A DNA stretch of 64,000 nt, taken from the NCBI GenBank assembly GCA_037447655.1, contig JBBHKE010001644.1:253233-317232 (forward strand). The letters run 5' to 3'. The first letter of the stretch is position 1. Each line of letters opens with the position of its first letter. Both the position numbers and the translations under genes were made by a program. Positions 36,474 to 50,094 of this stretch are shown one piece after another. Source of the DNA: Zygnema cylindricum (Eukaryota > Streptophyta > Zygnematophyceae > Zygnematales > Zygnemataceae). The notes beneath the pieces were generated by a model. The model saw nothing but the letters and a program-made list of their open reading frames with translations, ran no database searches and was not told the DNA's origin.

Positions 36474-37560
36474 GTAAATTTTGCAGTTTTTCAACATTAA
36501 GTTTTTGTTTTTAATTTTTATTTTCTGTTTTTTGTTGTTGTTTTTTTGCATGTATAAAATGGGGACATTTGATTGTACTGTTGCAGACTGAGCAGCACTA
36601 AGTTTTCCATTTTAGGGCTAGAAGTTGAATGCATTTTTTTTCTGTCAAAGAACATGTGTGTGCTTGTACGAAATATGGTCCGGCACTCTTTATCTTGCCT
36701 TTACCTCTTTTGAAATGTTGAACATCCTTCGATCAGTCTCTGTGTGTTTATGTGTTCCTGATAATTGTAAATTTATTTTTTCTCATAGGTGCTTCAATCA
36801 CAGGCTCTCTACTTGCCTCAGATATGTTGTAATTACTGTTTTTGTTCCTTCTGCAATCCTGAGGGCTTTGTTTCACGCAGTAAGATATAAACTGCTAGCT
36901 GTACTTTCTGCAATCTTTATTTTCTCCCTGACACTGACCGTTTTTTCTGGCCAATTGTATTTGAAGATGTTGTTATGTCAGTCATCTCTTTCTGGCTTTT
37001 CATTCTAGGAGTGCTCTCCCGTGACAGTGTATGAGGATTGATTTGTTTGGCGATGTCAGTAGTGAAGGAGTGGTAAAGGAATGGAGAGGAAAGAGTGAGA
37101 GGGAAACAAAAGGTGAAAGAGAGGTGAAAGAATGTCCATGGTATTGGGCTGAAACACTTCAACTTACGGGGGCTTCTTTCCTCTCTTTATTCAATTTATT
37201 CATGCCTTAGATAGTTTTATGTGTCTCTTCCTCCCTCTCTATCCTCTCCCTTCCTCTCTCGCTCTCCTTCTCTCCCTCTCTCCCTCCCTCTCTCCTCTCC
37301 CTCTCTCCCTCCCCCTCTCTCTCTATAGATATACATATATATATAATGTGAGGAGAGAGCTAGAGAGAACAGCCTGGCACTCTCTCTCTCTCTCTCCCTC
37401 TCTCTCTTTCTCTCTCACCATATTGAACCCTACAGCAATATTTTACAACCATTTGTATCCGTTAATGGGAAAAAAATGGTAGAACACCCATAGCACGAAA
37501 GTGACGCCAAGCTAGGTGAAAGCTTTGTCAAAAACGACAAAGGAAAAAGCATCAAGGACA
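36474..37560. other. Unassigned DNA with C/T microsatellites
   Basis: No convincing gene. At 37225-37330 and 37380-37418 there are CT and CCCTCT tracts around a short TATATA piece. The sense strand is T-rich before that. Confidence 0.5.
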
Positions 37561-37564
37561 CCAT

Positions 37565-37805
37565 TGGAAGACTATGATTCGGATTGCACCGGCTTTCTCT
37601 TGGTCAGGGGTCAGCTAATAAGGGAAAGAAGCGTCAAAGATGTCATTAAAACTTTATGAATTGGTGCAGTATGAATTGGATTGCACGGATATTCTCCTGG
37701 TCAGATGTCGGCTTGTAACGAAACAAGCATCAAGTATGCAAGTGAAACACTATGAATTGGATTGCACCGACCTTCTCCTGGTCAGGGGTCGGCTTGTAAG
37801 GAAAA
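37565..37805 (-). repeat. Threefold tandem copy of the end of a TRCF exon
   Basis: On the minus strand three diverged copies, spaced about 85-95 bp, carry CTGACCAGGAGAAGGTCGGTGC-like sequence. In plus coordinates they are about 37575-37620, 37665-37710 and 37752-37800. The highest copy is the true end of TRCF exon 2 with its donor. The other two have lost parts of the donor (AGAATATCC and AGAAAGCCGG in place of AGAAGGTCGG). Confidence 0.75.
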
Positions 37806-40460
37806 GAAGCAGCAAACTCCGCCATGGCTGCGTCGTCCTTTGCAGCATACCTGGGTCGAGTCTGCTTCAAACGCTGAACATGGAGCTCCATCATCTCCAC
37901 CACCATGCGACGAATAGCCTGTTGACCCTTCGACTTCTTCTTCTCCCATTGCGTGGTGTCTTTCAGCTTACTCAATCTCACTTTTCGTGAAGTGTCAATA
38001 TCTCTGTAGCCATTCTCACACATTGCAACATTGAAACAAGACACATTAGAACCTTTGAGAACATCCTCAGACATCATATATCCAAACAAGAGTTAAAGTG
38101 CTGGGACAATTGATAAATCAGTATACTGCAGTGGAGTTACTTTCTTAGTGATTCTTTTTCACCATCTAAAGTGAAATAACATTAAGGAGGTTACTAATGA
38201 TAAATTGTTATAATGTGGTCAAGTGTCTTCGTTAGCGGTTCCTTTTCCTTATCAACAATAAAGTGACATTAAAAAGGTTAGGAATGAATGCCAGCTATTT
38301 CTGTGGAATCATGACAGTGATAGACAACTTCGAAATGTAAAAGCAAAGGGAAATAAGCCCAGTACCTCGATGCTCACAATTAAGCAAAAAAATGCTGGGG
38401 TAAATTAAACTACACTGTGAACCACTATTAGCATTAATTACAGTAATTCGGTCCCGGTTTCCTCTTGAACACACATGAAAGTTATTAATTCTAATTGTTT
38501 TTTTCCTAACAAACAAAAACAATAATCATCCACCTCCTTCAAACCAGAAACTATTATTCACACTCAAACAGTCCTCATACTGATTATTTCTTAACGATAA
38601 TAACAATTCACGGAGTATCTTATTAGTGCATCCAAACATCCTAAAATTTACGAGCTATGGTGCCTTTGTTCTACTAATGTCAAGAAACTGAATCAACTTT
38701 GGTAGGGGTATCGAAATGCAGAGATCTATATGGACTAACCTCAAAAAGGTTCAGTCAAATGAAGTCGTGTTGGTCACTTATGGGAGAAAACGTTGAAACA
38801 AAATTCTAGTTTCAAACAACTCTCTGTAGAAACATTATCACATTTGGTCCTGTACAAGAGCAGTAAAATTGCTCGGCCCCGAAATGTCGAAGAATATATA
38901 GAAGGTCAGTTCATATGCGCAACTATTAATGGCAAAAATGGTTGCTAACGCCAAAGAGGCTTGAAAAGAGAGAAACAATAAGGCACGACTTGTTTGACCT
39001 AACAAACAAAAGAATTCCTCCAACTTAAGAGAAAAGGTATAACAACCCAGATCAGTGGGTTTGCAATGTTAAAGAAACTTCGCAATGTTTTTTAGTACAT
39101 TGTTGTTCAGGTGAACGGAAACAGGGTTGAACTCTGCTTTCGGTATACCAGGGCTGCTCACTACTAACCAATTAGAAGAGCACTTTTCTTAGCCTGATTT
39201 ATGTTTCGAATTGCTAACATATCTCGAGCATGTGAGAGAATTGCCCAAAATTTTCTGGGTGTTCTTTGCTCCTCTCCGCATCCCCCCCCCCCATTTTCTT
39301 TTACAAGTTCTGTTCCCTCTACGCTAAAATCCCGTGTGCAAAATGGGAAAACACAGCATATACTTGGTTCTTGGACAGACTTTAAACTACTAATCGATTG
39401 GTCGCAAATCTTATAGTGTGCTGCATACATTGCCCTTCCATAAACTTTGAATAGAAATAAAAAATTGAGTGACGTATCAATCACTCTAATTCGAGTAATG
39501 TTCCCACTAGTACAAATTAAGTCAGAAGACTACAAGCCACCATGTCTCCCTTCTAAATTAGTATTTTAAGTTCTAATTCCGCATTTACACTAATCATTCC
39601 TTTACGATAATAGTGATAGGCAGTGTAGTGCGAACAAGAACATCCAACGAATCCTGAATCCTGACGCAAAATTCGAGTAGAGAAAAGAAAGGAAAAAATA
39701 AAACAGGAAAGGGAAGCAAATGTTATGGGCTTAAGATTCCTCACACAGCAAACTTGTAAAGAACTTTACGTGCCTCCTTTGCTGACACCTTTGCTTCTCC
39801 ATCAGCAAATTGCAAGTATACATATCGTACTGGCTTGGTCTTGCCAGCAGGAACTTCCTTCTTAAATTTTAAAAACTTTGAAATGCCGTACTTATAATGT
39901 ACCACAAAATCGCCAGGAAGAAGCAAGTCTGGATCAAGAGTGTAGCTTAGACTTGCTAAACCCTTCGGAGTCGCCTCTTTCTCCTCAGCTTTGGTAGAAA
40001 CCGGTGATAATCCTTCTTCAGTTAAACTCTCCTCATCTCCTTCTTCACCCACATCACTTTGTTTGTCCTTCTGAGTTTTTCTCCTCAAAGCTTCCAAACC
40101 TCCCAAGGCCCGGCTCCTTTGCTCGGCAAAATTCTTTCGAAAGTCGGACGAGTTTTCTCTCTCTTTCTCTGACTCAAATTTTGTCTCTTGGAGAGCGATG
40201 TTTTCCTTCCATTCCTTACTTGCTTTGTATTGTAATTGCAGCTTTCCATTTTCATTAGAATGCTGCCCAAGAGCTGATGGCAAAGGAGGCAAATCTGTAA
40301 GAGCGCTTGAGGCGCCAAAAATTGTGACCTTTGTCACATTGGAGGATTTTCTTGCCAGTAAAAGTGTCTTGTGATGATATTCCGTGGTCCTTAAAGGATT
40401 TAAAAAAGCGTTTGAAGGCAAAACAATGCCCCCTGGACAGCGGAAATAACAAAAAGCCAT
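37772..40460 (-). CDS. Transcription-repair coupling factor (Mfd-like), 5' exons only
   Basis: Plant TRCF is an organelle-targeted helicase that displaces stalled RNA polymerase and recruits repair. Two exons are visible: 40460-39745 and 38003-37772. They join in phase (GT+A) to about 316 residues. The ATG at 40460 opens a probable transit region. A charged helix (QRSRALGGLEALRRKTQKD) and the CarD-like RNA-polymerase-interacting domain follow: LLLPGDFVVHYKYGISKFLK, then VRYVYLQFADGEAKVSAKEA. Exon 2 gives LKDTTQWEKKKSKGQQAIRR, RMVVEMMELHVQRLK and FAASFPYKPTPDQEK, the segment that leads into the first helicase motif. The next expected motif (GDVGFGKTEVA) was not found on the minus strand down to 34.6 kb. 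The gene is either truncated or has a very long transposon-filled intron. The donor after exon 2 is a weak GTCGGT. Confidence 0.85.
38411..38617. mobile_element. CACCG-family MITE, diverged, in the TRCF intron
   Basis: The ends TACACTGTGAACCACTATTA and CGATAATAACAATTCACGGA followed by GTA are degenerate but recognisable. The length (207 bp) matches the 203-bp class. Confidence 0.65.
38618..39744. other. Rest of the TRCF intron
   Basis: No exon is convincing. A right-end-like CACCG terminus lies at 39602-39630 (CGATAATAGTGATAGGCAGT, GTA). A poly-C run is at 39283-39292. Confidence 0.45.
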
Positions 40461-41121
40461 CGTATACTGAAAACAAGTACACTTTTATAGAAACTCAAAC
40501 CTTTGGTAAGTTCAAATGATGAATTTTGAATGCCATTTACGTCAAGAATAAAGAAACATACTTAAATAAATCGACAATAGTTACTGTACAACCAGAAGTA
40601 AGCAAATTCGATTCACTTTCTTAATAAATTACACAAGTGCAATCAACCTAGCATTGATTAGAAAAATAAAATATGAAATTGAGTGATGTAAGGCATGCCA
40701 ATAAGTACTACGCATAATAATTAATAAACATTGGAATAAGACTCTCCAGCTGATTCTAGGTTTAGCTAAACCCCTTACTGCAATTCTCAGGTTAATTCTC
40801 CAGCGGTCATTTCTGCATTCAACATTTCGAAAGCGTTCGAAAAGTGCGGATTTTTTATTTTTATTTTTCACTGGAGGCTCGCACGAAATCAGCTAATGGT
40901 GATGTCGGTCCAGTTTTTCAATGACTGGGCAGTTTACGTCATCCAGATCATGATCCTAAGGTTTGAAACAGAAACAGCTGGAACGGAACGGAGTTGATGG
41001 AACATCAACTCTTGTCATCCGTAATTTCTTGTTAGGGCACTTTCCCATGTAACCGATTGTTTCTAGCGAAGATTCTCCGTACTACTTTCAGAGCATTGTA
41101 ATTACAGTGCAAAAAATCTAA
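40461..41121. other. Upstream flank of TRCF
   Basis: This should contain the TRCF 5' UTR and promoter. I see no clear TATA box or other motif. It ends at the TAA duplication (41119-41121) of the outermost transposon of the nest. Confidence 0.45.
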
Positions 41122-41768
41122 GGGTATGTCCCCATGTGCATAAGTAAGGGTTTTTTTCTGTCGTTTTCCTATAAAACTTAACGCCGTACTGCCTAAGGGT
41201 ACGGCCCCATGTAGTTGTAACTTAGCGTACTTACTTTGGAATTTAGCGCGGATCCGGCGGACCCAGATTTCAAGTGTCTCTATGTATTCTCTCGAGATTG
41301 TTACTTAAGTTTGTGACGACTGTATACGTCAACAATACCCATGACGGCTGTCACCGTATACAATTTGTCTTTGCCGCACCGTATTTTTTCGAAACTTTTT
41401 GAAGCGTCGCAAGACACATCGTAATTTTTGAAACGGTTTGGCATGTCGCGTGTCATTGCGTGACATCGTAGACGTAGAGCCTTGCAACCGTGGCCAAAGG
41501 TCGCAAACGGTCAACCGAAACCGTGACCGACCGTTAACCGACCGCCCGCGCCGGATCCGGAACGGATTCAGTTGCCAAATTTTGGGGGTCGGGCAGTTAC
41601 GGTCGGTTGACTCACCAGGAAAAAAAAAACGGTCGGCTACGGTCGGTCAAACAAAAAACCAAAAAAAAAGAAAATTTTGTACTTTTTTTTTCCAACATTA
41701 TTGTTCTTTGTACTTTTGGTATCGTGGAAGTACGTGGCATCATGATTAGCGTCGCAAATCCGACACAG

Positions 41769-42273
41769 TACACCGCGCATCGTAATTAGAGTAATGAAAA
41801 AATTAGAGTAAAAAAAGAGAAAAAAATAATTAGAGTAATTTACTTTAATTTATGTGATAGAACTGTTTCAAAAAGGAATTTACTCTAATTTATGCGGTGT
41901 ACTCTAATTTGGCAAGCTAATATCCTCTACTTTAAATAAGGTATTCGTACAGAATCTGAAAAAACGTACAGTTTATCGTCACTATGACGTTTGCACTACG
42001 CGGTTTGTTAAAACGCATTTACATGATAATGACCTGTTTTAAATCATTATTTGTACTTTTTTACTTATAGAAGTACAATTTTGCACGGTCGGACGTCGTC
42101 CGTACTCCACACTATTTAAAATGAACCTATATTAGAATTAAAAATGCTAATTAAACCTTACCTTAAATAGCATAATGAAAAAATTAGAATCATTTACTCT
42201 ATTTGATGTGATAGAGTCGAAATTTCGAGCGACCGAATTAGAGTAATTTACTCTAATTACGATTCGCGGTGTA
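41769..42273. mobile_element. CACCG-family MITE, 505 bp
   Basis: The left end is TACACCGCGCATCGTAATTA; the right end is CTCTAATTACGATTCGCGGT, GTA. It closely follows the 505-bp copy at 28858-29362. Confidence 0.92.
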
Positions 42274-42468
42274 CTGACACTATTCATTTCGAATCTTACA
42301 AAAAGATAAGGGCCGCAAATCGTAATCTATTGTAAAGTGTTAATAATGCACTTTATGCGGTGTTTCCAAAAATATGTCAAATTATTATATCAATATAACG
42401 CGACAGATCGTAATTATTGGCTTACTCATACATCGTACATTATTGCAAAGTGCTAATTATGCATTTTA

Positions 42469-43245
42469 GGGTATGTCCCCATGTACTTGTAACTTAGTGA
42501 ACTTACTTTGTATATTAGCGCGGATCCACCGGACCCGGTTTTCAAGTGTCTCTATGTGTAAGAACGTAATCGTAACTTACGTTTGTGACGATTGTATACG
42601 TCGACAATACCTGTGACGGTTGTTAACGTCTACGATCTGTGTCATCGCACGTTATTTTTTGGAACTGCTTGTGACGTCGCATGTCTTACCGTGACATGGT
42701 AGACGTACCGCCTTCCAGCCTATGAAGTTTCACGGTTGAAGACGATGCACTTTGCCTTCGCGTCGCCTGTTCGCTCGACGTGAAATGGCATCGAAATTTC
42801 GAGACCCCTACAAAAAAAATTTGGTACTGAAAGAAAACAGACAAAATCAAACAAATTGTGTACTTCTCTTCGTCGTATTGAACGCAAACGTACAAAACAT
42901 AGCGAATTCTGTACTTTTCTTTGCCCTTGGAAATCGTATGATTTTTTTTTTAATTACGGCACGTGCGAACATATGTTCCTATTTGTTTATAGAAAATCCC
43001 TAGTTTTAAAACACATCGCGCAAGTGTTTTAAAGATAAGGTTTAAGATGATGCTTTTTGTCGTCGAAGTGGGTCGAAAAACACAAGACGACAAATTTTCG
43101 TACATCCTAAGTTCGAGGATGACGCAAATTGTACTCTACAAATTTGCGATTCCTTCGTACGGTAGGAACTTAGGCAGTACGGCACTAAGTTTTACACGAA
43201 AACGACAGAAAAAAAACCCTTACTTATGCACATGGGGGCATACCC
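42469..43245. mobile_element. Harbinger-like C element, intact, fifth level
   Basis: The 777-bp element has ends GGGTATGTCCCCATGT and CATGGGGGCATACCC, flanked by TTA on both sides (42466-42468 and 43246-43248). It interrupts the sequence upstream of the transposase start. The words TGTTTCCAAAAATATGTCAA and GCGTTTCCACAAATATATCA lie on either side. A hairpin with 10-bp arms TTTAAAACAC/GTGTTTTAAA is at 43005-43033, 212 bp from the right end. Confidence 0.92.
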
Positions 43246-43473
43246 TTATATTGCGTTTCCACAAATATATCATATTATTAAGTCAATGTCACGCGACATG
43301 TAGTCATTATTAGTTAATAAATCAGCGGAAATCAAATTATTACGTAAATTCCCAAGACAAATCCTAATTATTAGCTTACTCACATGTTTCAAACAATAAA
43401 TCGACAAATGGGAATGCTATTTAAGTTAGAAAAACTTTACCACAATTCAAACAAAACCTAGTCATAGACCAAA

Positions 43474-45723
43474 ATGGACAAAAGCAATCTCGCTTCTCTT
43501 AAGACTACAATCCAAAACGAACTTCAAAAATCAAAAAATGGTGAAACTGCTCAGTATTACCTAGTGAAAAAAAGCACGGCCACTAAAGTTGTTGGAAAAA
43601 ATTTGAACATGTCTATGAAACTAAAACATCAAACAAATACATAGTAAAGGGGGGAGGTTTAGTGGCTTGTAATACATGTTTCGTAGTTTATCAATACAAG
43701 TCAACAAACGGTACTTCAACAATTAACACTCACACATGTTTAGCTTTGGGCGACATGGATAGTTCTAGAGGAATTCTTCGTAATTTTCTTTCAAAAACGG
43801 AGGCGAAAACAAGTGACTGAAAAAAAATTGCGAAAATGGTGGCGTTGATGTGTTGCGAGGACCTTCGACCATTTTCGATGGTCGACGGTTCAGGTATGAT
43901 TTATTTTGAATTCCATTTAGGATGGCGTTAATGTATATGTCATTATAACTTGTTTTGTTGATAAAGTTATATTATTGAGCTTCATCACTATTTTTTATCT
44001 ATAATTTATATTCGTACGCTTATTTTTATTTTTTTATTATTGTTTGGTTTGTCATGATGTTATTTTGATATAAACCTTATTTATTGATCATGGTTAATAG
44101 TTGTATGTTATATTCTTATTCTTTTTTTTTGTTCCCAAGTTTTCAAGCATTTTGTCAAGCATTATTTGATGTTGGTGTTTCGTCCAACAAAAGTGTTGAC
44201 ATCGACCAACTACTCCCGTCCGCCAATGGCGTAAAAAACTACATTATATCTTTTGCCAAAGATATCCGTAATTTGATCATCCTAAAACTTAAAGAAAATA
44301 TTGATAACAATATTTTCGTCGCATTTACGACCGATCTCTGGACCGAGACAATAAAAAGAACCTCATTCATATCAGTAACGGCTCATTTTATTGACAACTA
44401 ATTTAAACTTCATGCTCGGACGCTTCAAGTCGATAATTTTCCGGAGGAAAAACATACCGCGGAAAATGTGTTAACGGCTTTCAAAAAATGTTTGACCAAT
44501 TTTGAATTGTCCAATTTTGATGTTTTGGCAAATCGTTGCGTTGTTGTGACTGACAGTGGCTCTAACACGTGTGCTACTTAAGGTCTACCGAGTATGTTTA
44601 CTTGGATACCTTGCGCGGACCATAAAATTGCTACAATTGTGACAATGATTTTGAACAAGAGCCGAACTTCCAAAAAATACAAATACGATGTGGAAGTTGC
44701 TGAATTCTTTTATCTAATAGATGCGTGTAAATCATTGGTCACGTTTTTCAAATAGAGTAATTTACAAAATCTTTTGAAAAACACTTTAAAACAAGAAAAC
44801 GCAACGCGGTGGAATTCTTTGCTCCGAATGCTTAAGAGTAGTTACGATGCATTCAATGAGATAGGACCAATCGCTCAAGCAAAAAATAAATTGATACTTT
44901 TTGCTTGTATCGATAAGACTCACCTAATCGAACTTATTCGATTTTTTTAAAGGTTTCAAGAAGCGACCCTAAAGTTGGAAAAGTTAAAAAAAACCAACTT
45001 TACATTTGGTTTTGTTTGAACTAACGTCTTTGCATAATCATTGTCAAATATGAAAAACATCTTACAATGACGGTGAAAAAGAATGCCCAACCGATCCCCC
45101 AAAATTGCAAAAATTGAAAGAACTTTTTATGAAATTTGCGTTAGCGAAGTTGGGCTTTCATGAGTATCATATTATCGCGGCTCTCTTAGATCCCCAACAA
45201 AAACAAAAGCTTGAAATAATTGGGGTATCGAAAACCGAAATTGAAAGCGTTAGGGTCAAACTTCGAGAACTTGCTAACGACCTAGGGGGTGACGTTGATT
45301 TCAGTAGTCCTCAACGTATCACAAAAAAACGAAAAATATCACAAAATATGGACGGTTTCCACAAATTTGTTGGTGAGAGCGATGACAAAAATAAGGTTTT
45401 TATTACCACCCACAAAAAAACGCTCGTTAGTGACGAATTGAAAAGTTATTTTTATTTAAAATTAACCAACGACGAAAAAATTGAACTTTAACATACTTCA
45501 ATGGTGGAAAAAGAAATCATATGTACCTGCGAAAGATGGAGGATTTCCTATTCTAGCCGGTGTTGCTAGATCTATTCTAGCTATTCCGGCTTCTAGTTCC
45601 ATGTCGCAATGTTATTTTTCGGATGCCTGGAACACGGTAACAAAGAAGAGGAGCGCACTAGCGGCTTCAATTGTTAGTGATATTTTATGTGTTAGATCCA
45701 GCCGAGATCTTTTAAATGCATAG
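43474..45723 (+). pseudogene. Decayed hAT-superfamily transposase
   Basis: This is the source type of enzyme that cuts and pastes hAT elements, no longer functional. From an ATG at 43474 come a degraded BED-type zinc-finger region (ACNTCFVVY and a His-rich end), CCEDLRPFSMVDGS at a plausible intron (GT at 43894, AG at 44139), and the RNase H-like core with FTTDLWT and VTDSGSN. The QENATRWNSLLRML block (the RW motif) follows, and the C-terminal dimerisation region with ILQWWKKKS and SMSQCYFSDAWNTVTKKRSA ends at 45723. There are at least five in-frame stops (for example near 44399, 44579, 44753 and 44948) and two frame changes, near 44985 and 45485. Most stops are one C-to-T change from CAA or CAG. 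Confidence 0.88.
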
Positions 45724-45756
45724 TTTTTTGTTTCGTTTTTTTTCTAATTATTGTTA

Positions 45757-46402
<646 letters not shown>

Positions 46403-46929
46403 TACACCGCGAATCGTAATTAGCGTTATTAACGCTAATTCCGTCACCACGAATTCTGACCCAAAAACCTTATAAAGAGTAAATAACTCTAAAATTTTCT
46501 TTACATTATTTAAGGTAGTTTTTTAATCAACGTTAACAACTTTAGTATAGTGCCGTTTTAAATAGTGTGGCTTACGATCGGTGTCTGACCGTGCAAAATT
46601 GTACCGTATTAACGACAAAAGTACAAAAAATGATTTAATACATGCCGTTATGATGTAACTGCGTTTTCACAAACCGCGTAGTGCAAACGTCATAATGACG
46701 TGAAATTGTACGTTTGTCAGATTCTGTATGTGTACCTAAAAATCAGATAATTATGACGTGAAATTGTACGTTTGTCACATACTGCAAAACGAATAATTAT
46801 TATTGACAAAAACCTAAATTAGAGTTATTGATTAACTAGAGTACAACTTTGTTTTGGAAAAACGAAAAAATCTATATTGGAATGGATAACATTAATTATT
46901 TATTTAGGATGATTACGATTCGCGGTGTA
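46403..46929. mobile_element. CACCG-family element, about 527 bp
   Basis: The ends TACACCGCGAATCGTAATTA and GATTACGATTCGCGGTGTA are paired and TA-flanked. A further diverged right terminus (AACGTTAATAACAATGAGTG, TTGTA) follows at 46942-46966 and may close a larger member of the family. Confidence 0.9.
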
Positions 46930-48254
46930 ATAAATGCTTAACGTTAATAACAATGAGTGTTGTAATTTTGTACCTTTTCGGTTACGGGCGGGCACGGTTA
47001 GTCGCTAGAAATCGAGTTTCGGTTTTTTTTTTTTTTCATAAACAACGGTCGGTTAACGGTTAACAATTGTGGAGCGTGACAAAACTCGGTCGGGCGTCGG
47101 TTACTCAGATGTTGAAAAAAAAAAACGGTCGATTTCGAGTATGAAATTTTTTGACTTTTGCGACCTCTGGCCGTGGCTGTACGACATGCCTTTGCGTAAA
47201 CCTCGCCTGTCCGGCCGCCATGACTTCGCAAATTTTTCACCTTCGCAGATTTTTCAACTTTGCATGAAATGACATTGCAGGATTGAGACCCCTGCAAAAA
47301 ATAACTGTACAAGGTACTACCGGACAAAACCCAACAACCCTGTATTTTTTTTTCGTCATTTTTTTTTGAAAAAAAATCACACGTGAAAAATTGTTTTCCT
47401 ATTGGTGTAAACGGATTTTACTTAGCTTCAAACACATTGCCCATGTGTTTTGTGATAACTTTGACGATGACGTGACAGTGGGTCGAAAAAATGCAAGACG
47501 ACAAATTTGCGTACATCCTAAGTAAGAGAATGACGCAAATTGTACTAAACAAATTTGCGATTTCTTCGTACGGTCGCAGCTTAGGCAGTACGGCGCTGAG
47601 TTTGAGAAAAAAACGACACAAAAAAATCCAAACTTAGCCACATGGGGCCATACCCTAAGTTGCAACCGTACGAAAGAATCGCAAAGTTGTAGAGTACAAT
47701 TTGCGTCACCCTCGAACTTAAGATGTACGAAAATTTGTTGTCTTGTGTTTTTCGACCCACTTCCACAACAAAAAACGCCATCTTCAAATTTATGTTTAAA
47801 ACACATGCGCGATGTATTTTAAAACTAGGTGTTTTCGATAAACAAATAGGAACATATATTCGCACGTGTCGTAATTTTCGAAAATTTTCATACGATTTTC
47901 AAGGACAAAGGAAATTACATAATTCACTATGTTTTGTCCGTTTGCGTTGAATATGACGAAGAAAAGTACACTATTTGTTTAGTTTTGTCCGTTTACGTTC
48001 AATACGTCTCGAAATTATGATGCCATTTCACGTGGACCGGACAGGAGACGCGAAGGCAAAGCGCATCTTCTTCGACCGTGAAACTGCACATGCTGGAAGG
48101 CGGTACGTCTACAATGTCACGGTAAGACATGCGACGTCACAAAGCAATTCCAAAAAATAACGTGCGACAACACAGATTGTAGACGTTGACAACTGTCACA
48201 GGTATCGGCGACATATAGAATCGTCACAAACGTAAGTTACGATTACGCTCTTAC

Positions 48255-49087
48255 CATAGTTCAAAAGTTGGATTTTTTATGGTAGGCCTTTGGTAGGCGC
48301 ACAAAACTTTGCACAAAACTCGCGCCACGTAGGCATACTGTATGTGTGTGTGCCGTGCACACTCTTGTACGAACGTCTGAATCTGATGTAAGATCAAAGT
48401 AAAGCTCACTTCGCCGGACGGAAATTTTTAGCGAACTGACATGGCGGTGGATGACATTCTGTGGGAAAAAAAACCGGGAAAAAAAAAAAACGCGGACGGG
48501 CAACTAAACAAAATTTCGAAAAAATTGCGATGGAGTTAAAATGAGCGCGGTGGAGAGCGGTGAGAGTGCGACGAGAGAGATTACGGACAGTTCATATCTT
48601 TTTCGGAAAGTTGTTTCGCAGCCACCAACGGGGTTGGTCCGTAGGTTTTGGTAATTTTTTTGGCACTGTGGTATTTTATTTTTTTTATCGTCCTATACTG
48701 CCTGGTTGGTCAATTTGAGGCTTTATTTAGTGTAGGCCTCAAAATTGCAGACGCTAATATGACAGATTGTCCTTTCGTAAGATGTGTTATAGGCTTTTCA
48801 TGTGATCTTTTGAAATCGCATACTTTGATCAGCGACCGTCCGATCGTCCAAATCTGATGGTTTAAATATAAAGTCCCTCAAAACTCACATAAATATTTTT
48901 TTTGTCCGATTTTTTTTCAAAATTTAGACATGTTGTTTAATTCTCTATCGAACGATGCGCAATTCAACCCTGTTCCTATTTTATTCCATTTTGCGGCCAA
49001 TACAATATGGGTCTTAAGGGCATATTGAATGTTTTGCGTACAATAGGCATAATGTATGGGCGTACGGTCACCTACTTTTGAACTATG
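48255..49087. mobile_element. hAT-type MITE, CATAGTTC family, long copy
   Basis: The ends are CATAGTTCAAAAGTTGG and CCTACTTTTGAACTATG. The flanks GCTCTTAC (48247-48254) and GTTCTTAC (49088-49095) form an 8-bp duplication with one mismatch. At 833 bp it is about twice the other copies, with extra unique sequence from about 48300 to 48770. It interrupts the outermost C element. Confidence 0.9.
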
Positions 49088-50094
49088 GTTCTTACACATA
49101 GGGACACTCGAAAACCGGGTCCTACTGATCCGCGCTAAAATACAAAATAAATTCACTAAGTTACAAGTACATGGGGACATACCTTAAGGGTACTTTCGCA
49201 TGTAACCGAAACTTAGTCTTGTTACTTTGTCTTTTAGCGGAGATTCTCCGTACATATTTCAGAGCATTCGTATGTAAACAAATGAAATAGTAACTTTAGA
49301 TTATGACGGATGTAGACGTGGGTGTAATTTGTGACGATTGTAGACGTGTAAAAAACTCGCGACAATTGATGACATTTACAAAATAGAGACGGTTGTAGAC
49401 GTCTACCTACTTGTGACATTGTAGATGTCTAGGGTTCGTGACATTTTGACGTCACGCGTACTTATGATAACGTCGACGTCACAAATTCCAAAACAATCCG
49501 CCATGGTTTCCCGATTTTGTTTTTTTCGTCCGTACTCATTCTACTTGCCACCAAAATAAGCTAAAAGACAGCCAAAAGAAATATTTTTTATAGATACTTC
49601 ATTTGATACCTTTCTTGCCTTTTTTCATTGCAAGAATTTTGAGATAGACTCGTTGCTGGGAGAAGGAGAGAGAGAGAGGCGCTTTCACGCACTTCGCTTT
49701 TGCGAAATGGCGTCCGTTGGTCGAAACCCCCTCCACGGCCCCTGTACGGAAAAAAAGCGCACGGGAAAAAGTCACGCACAGGCCGGAAACGTGCGGTGGT
49801 TTTTTTTTTGGTACTTCGCGCTCAAAAATTGTAAAAAACTTCCGGCACGTACGACAACATCTGCCTATTCGTTTACCTCGTGGAACTTTGTTTAAAATCA
49901 CCTCGCGAGGTGATTTTACATAAAGTTTGAAGATGAGCTGGAAGGACGCGAAATTGGATCGAAATGCGCTCGATGACAAATTGCTTCGCCCTAGACGACA
50001 AATTGCAGTACATTTAAAGTTGTAAGGAAACGCAACTTGTACGGTGTCAATTTCATTTTTTGGTACGGCTGCGGATTTTCTCATTTTTTTCTAA

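Noticed and set aside
39741-40460. Bacterial contamination because of the Mfd-like domain
   Set aside because: The gene has a spliced second exon in phase, a probable transit region and plant-type layout without the UvrB-like N-terminus.
43474-45723. Alternative genetic code with TAA/TAG read as Gln
   Set aside because: The KNOX, SURF1 and RING genes use CAA/CAG freely and end at TAA or TAG where their families end. The hAT copy also has frameshifts, so decay is the simpler reading.
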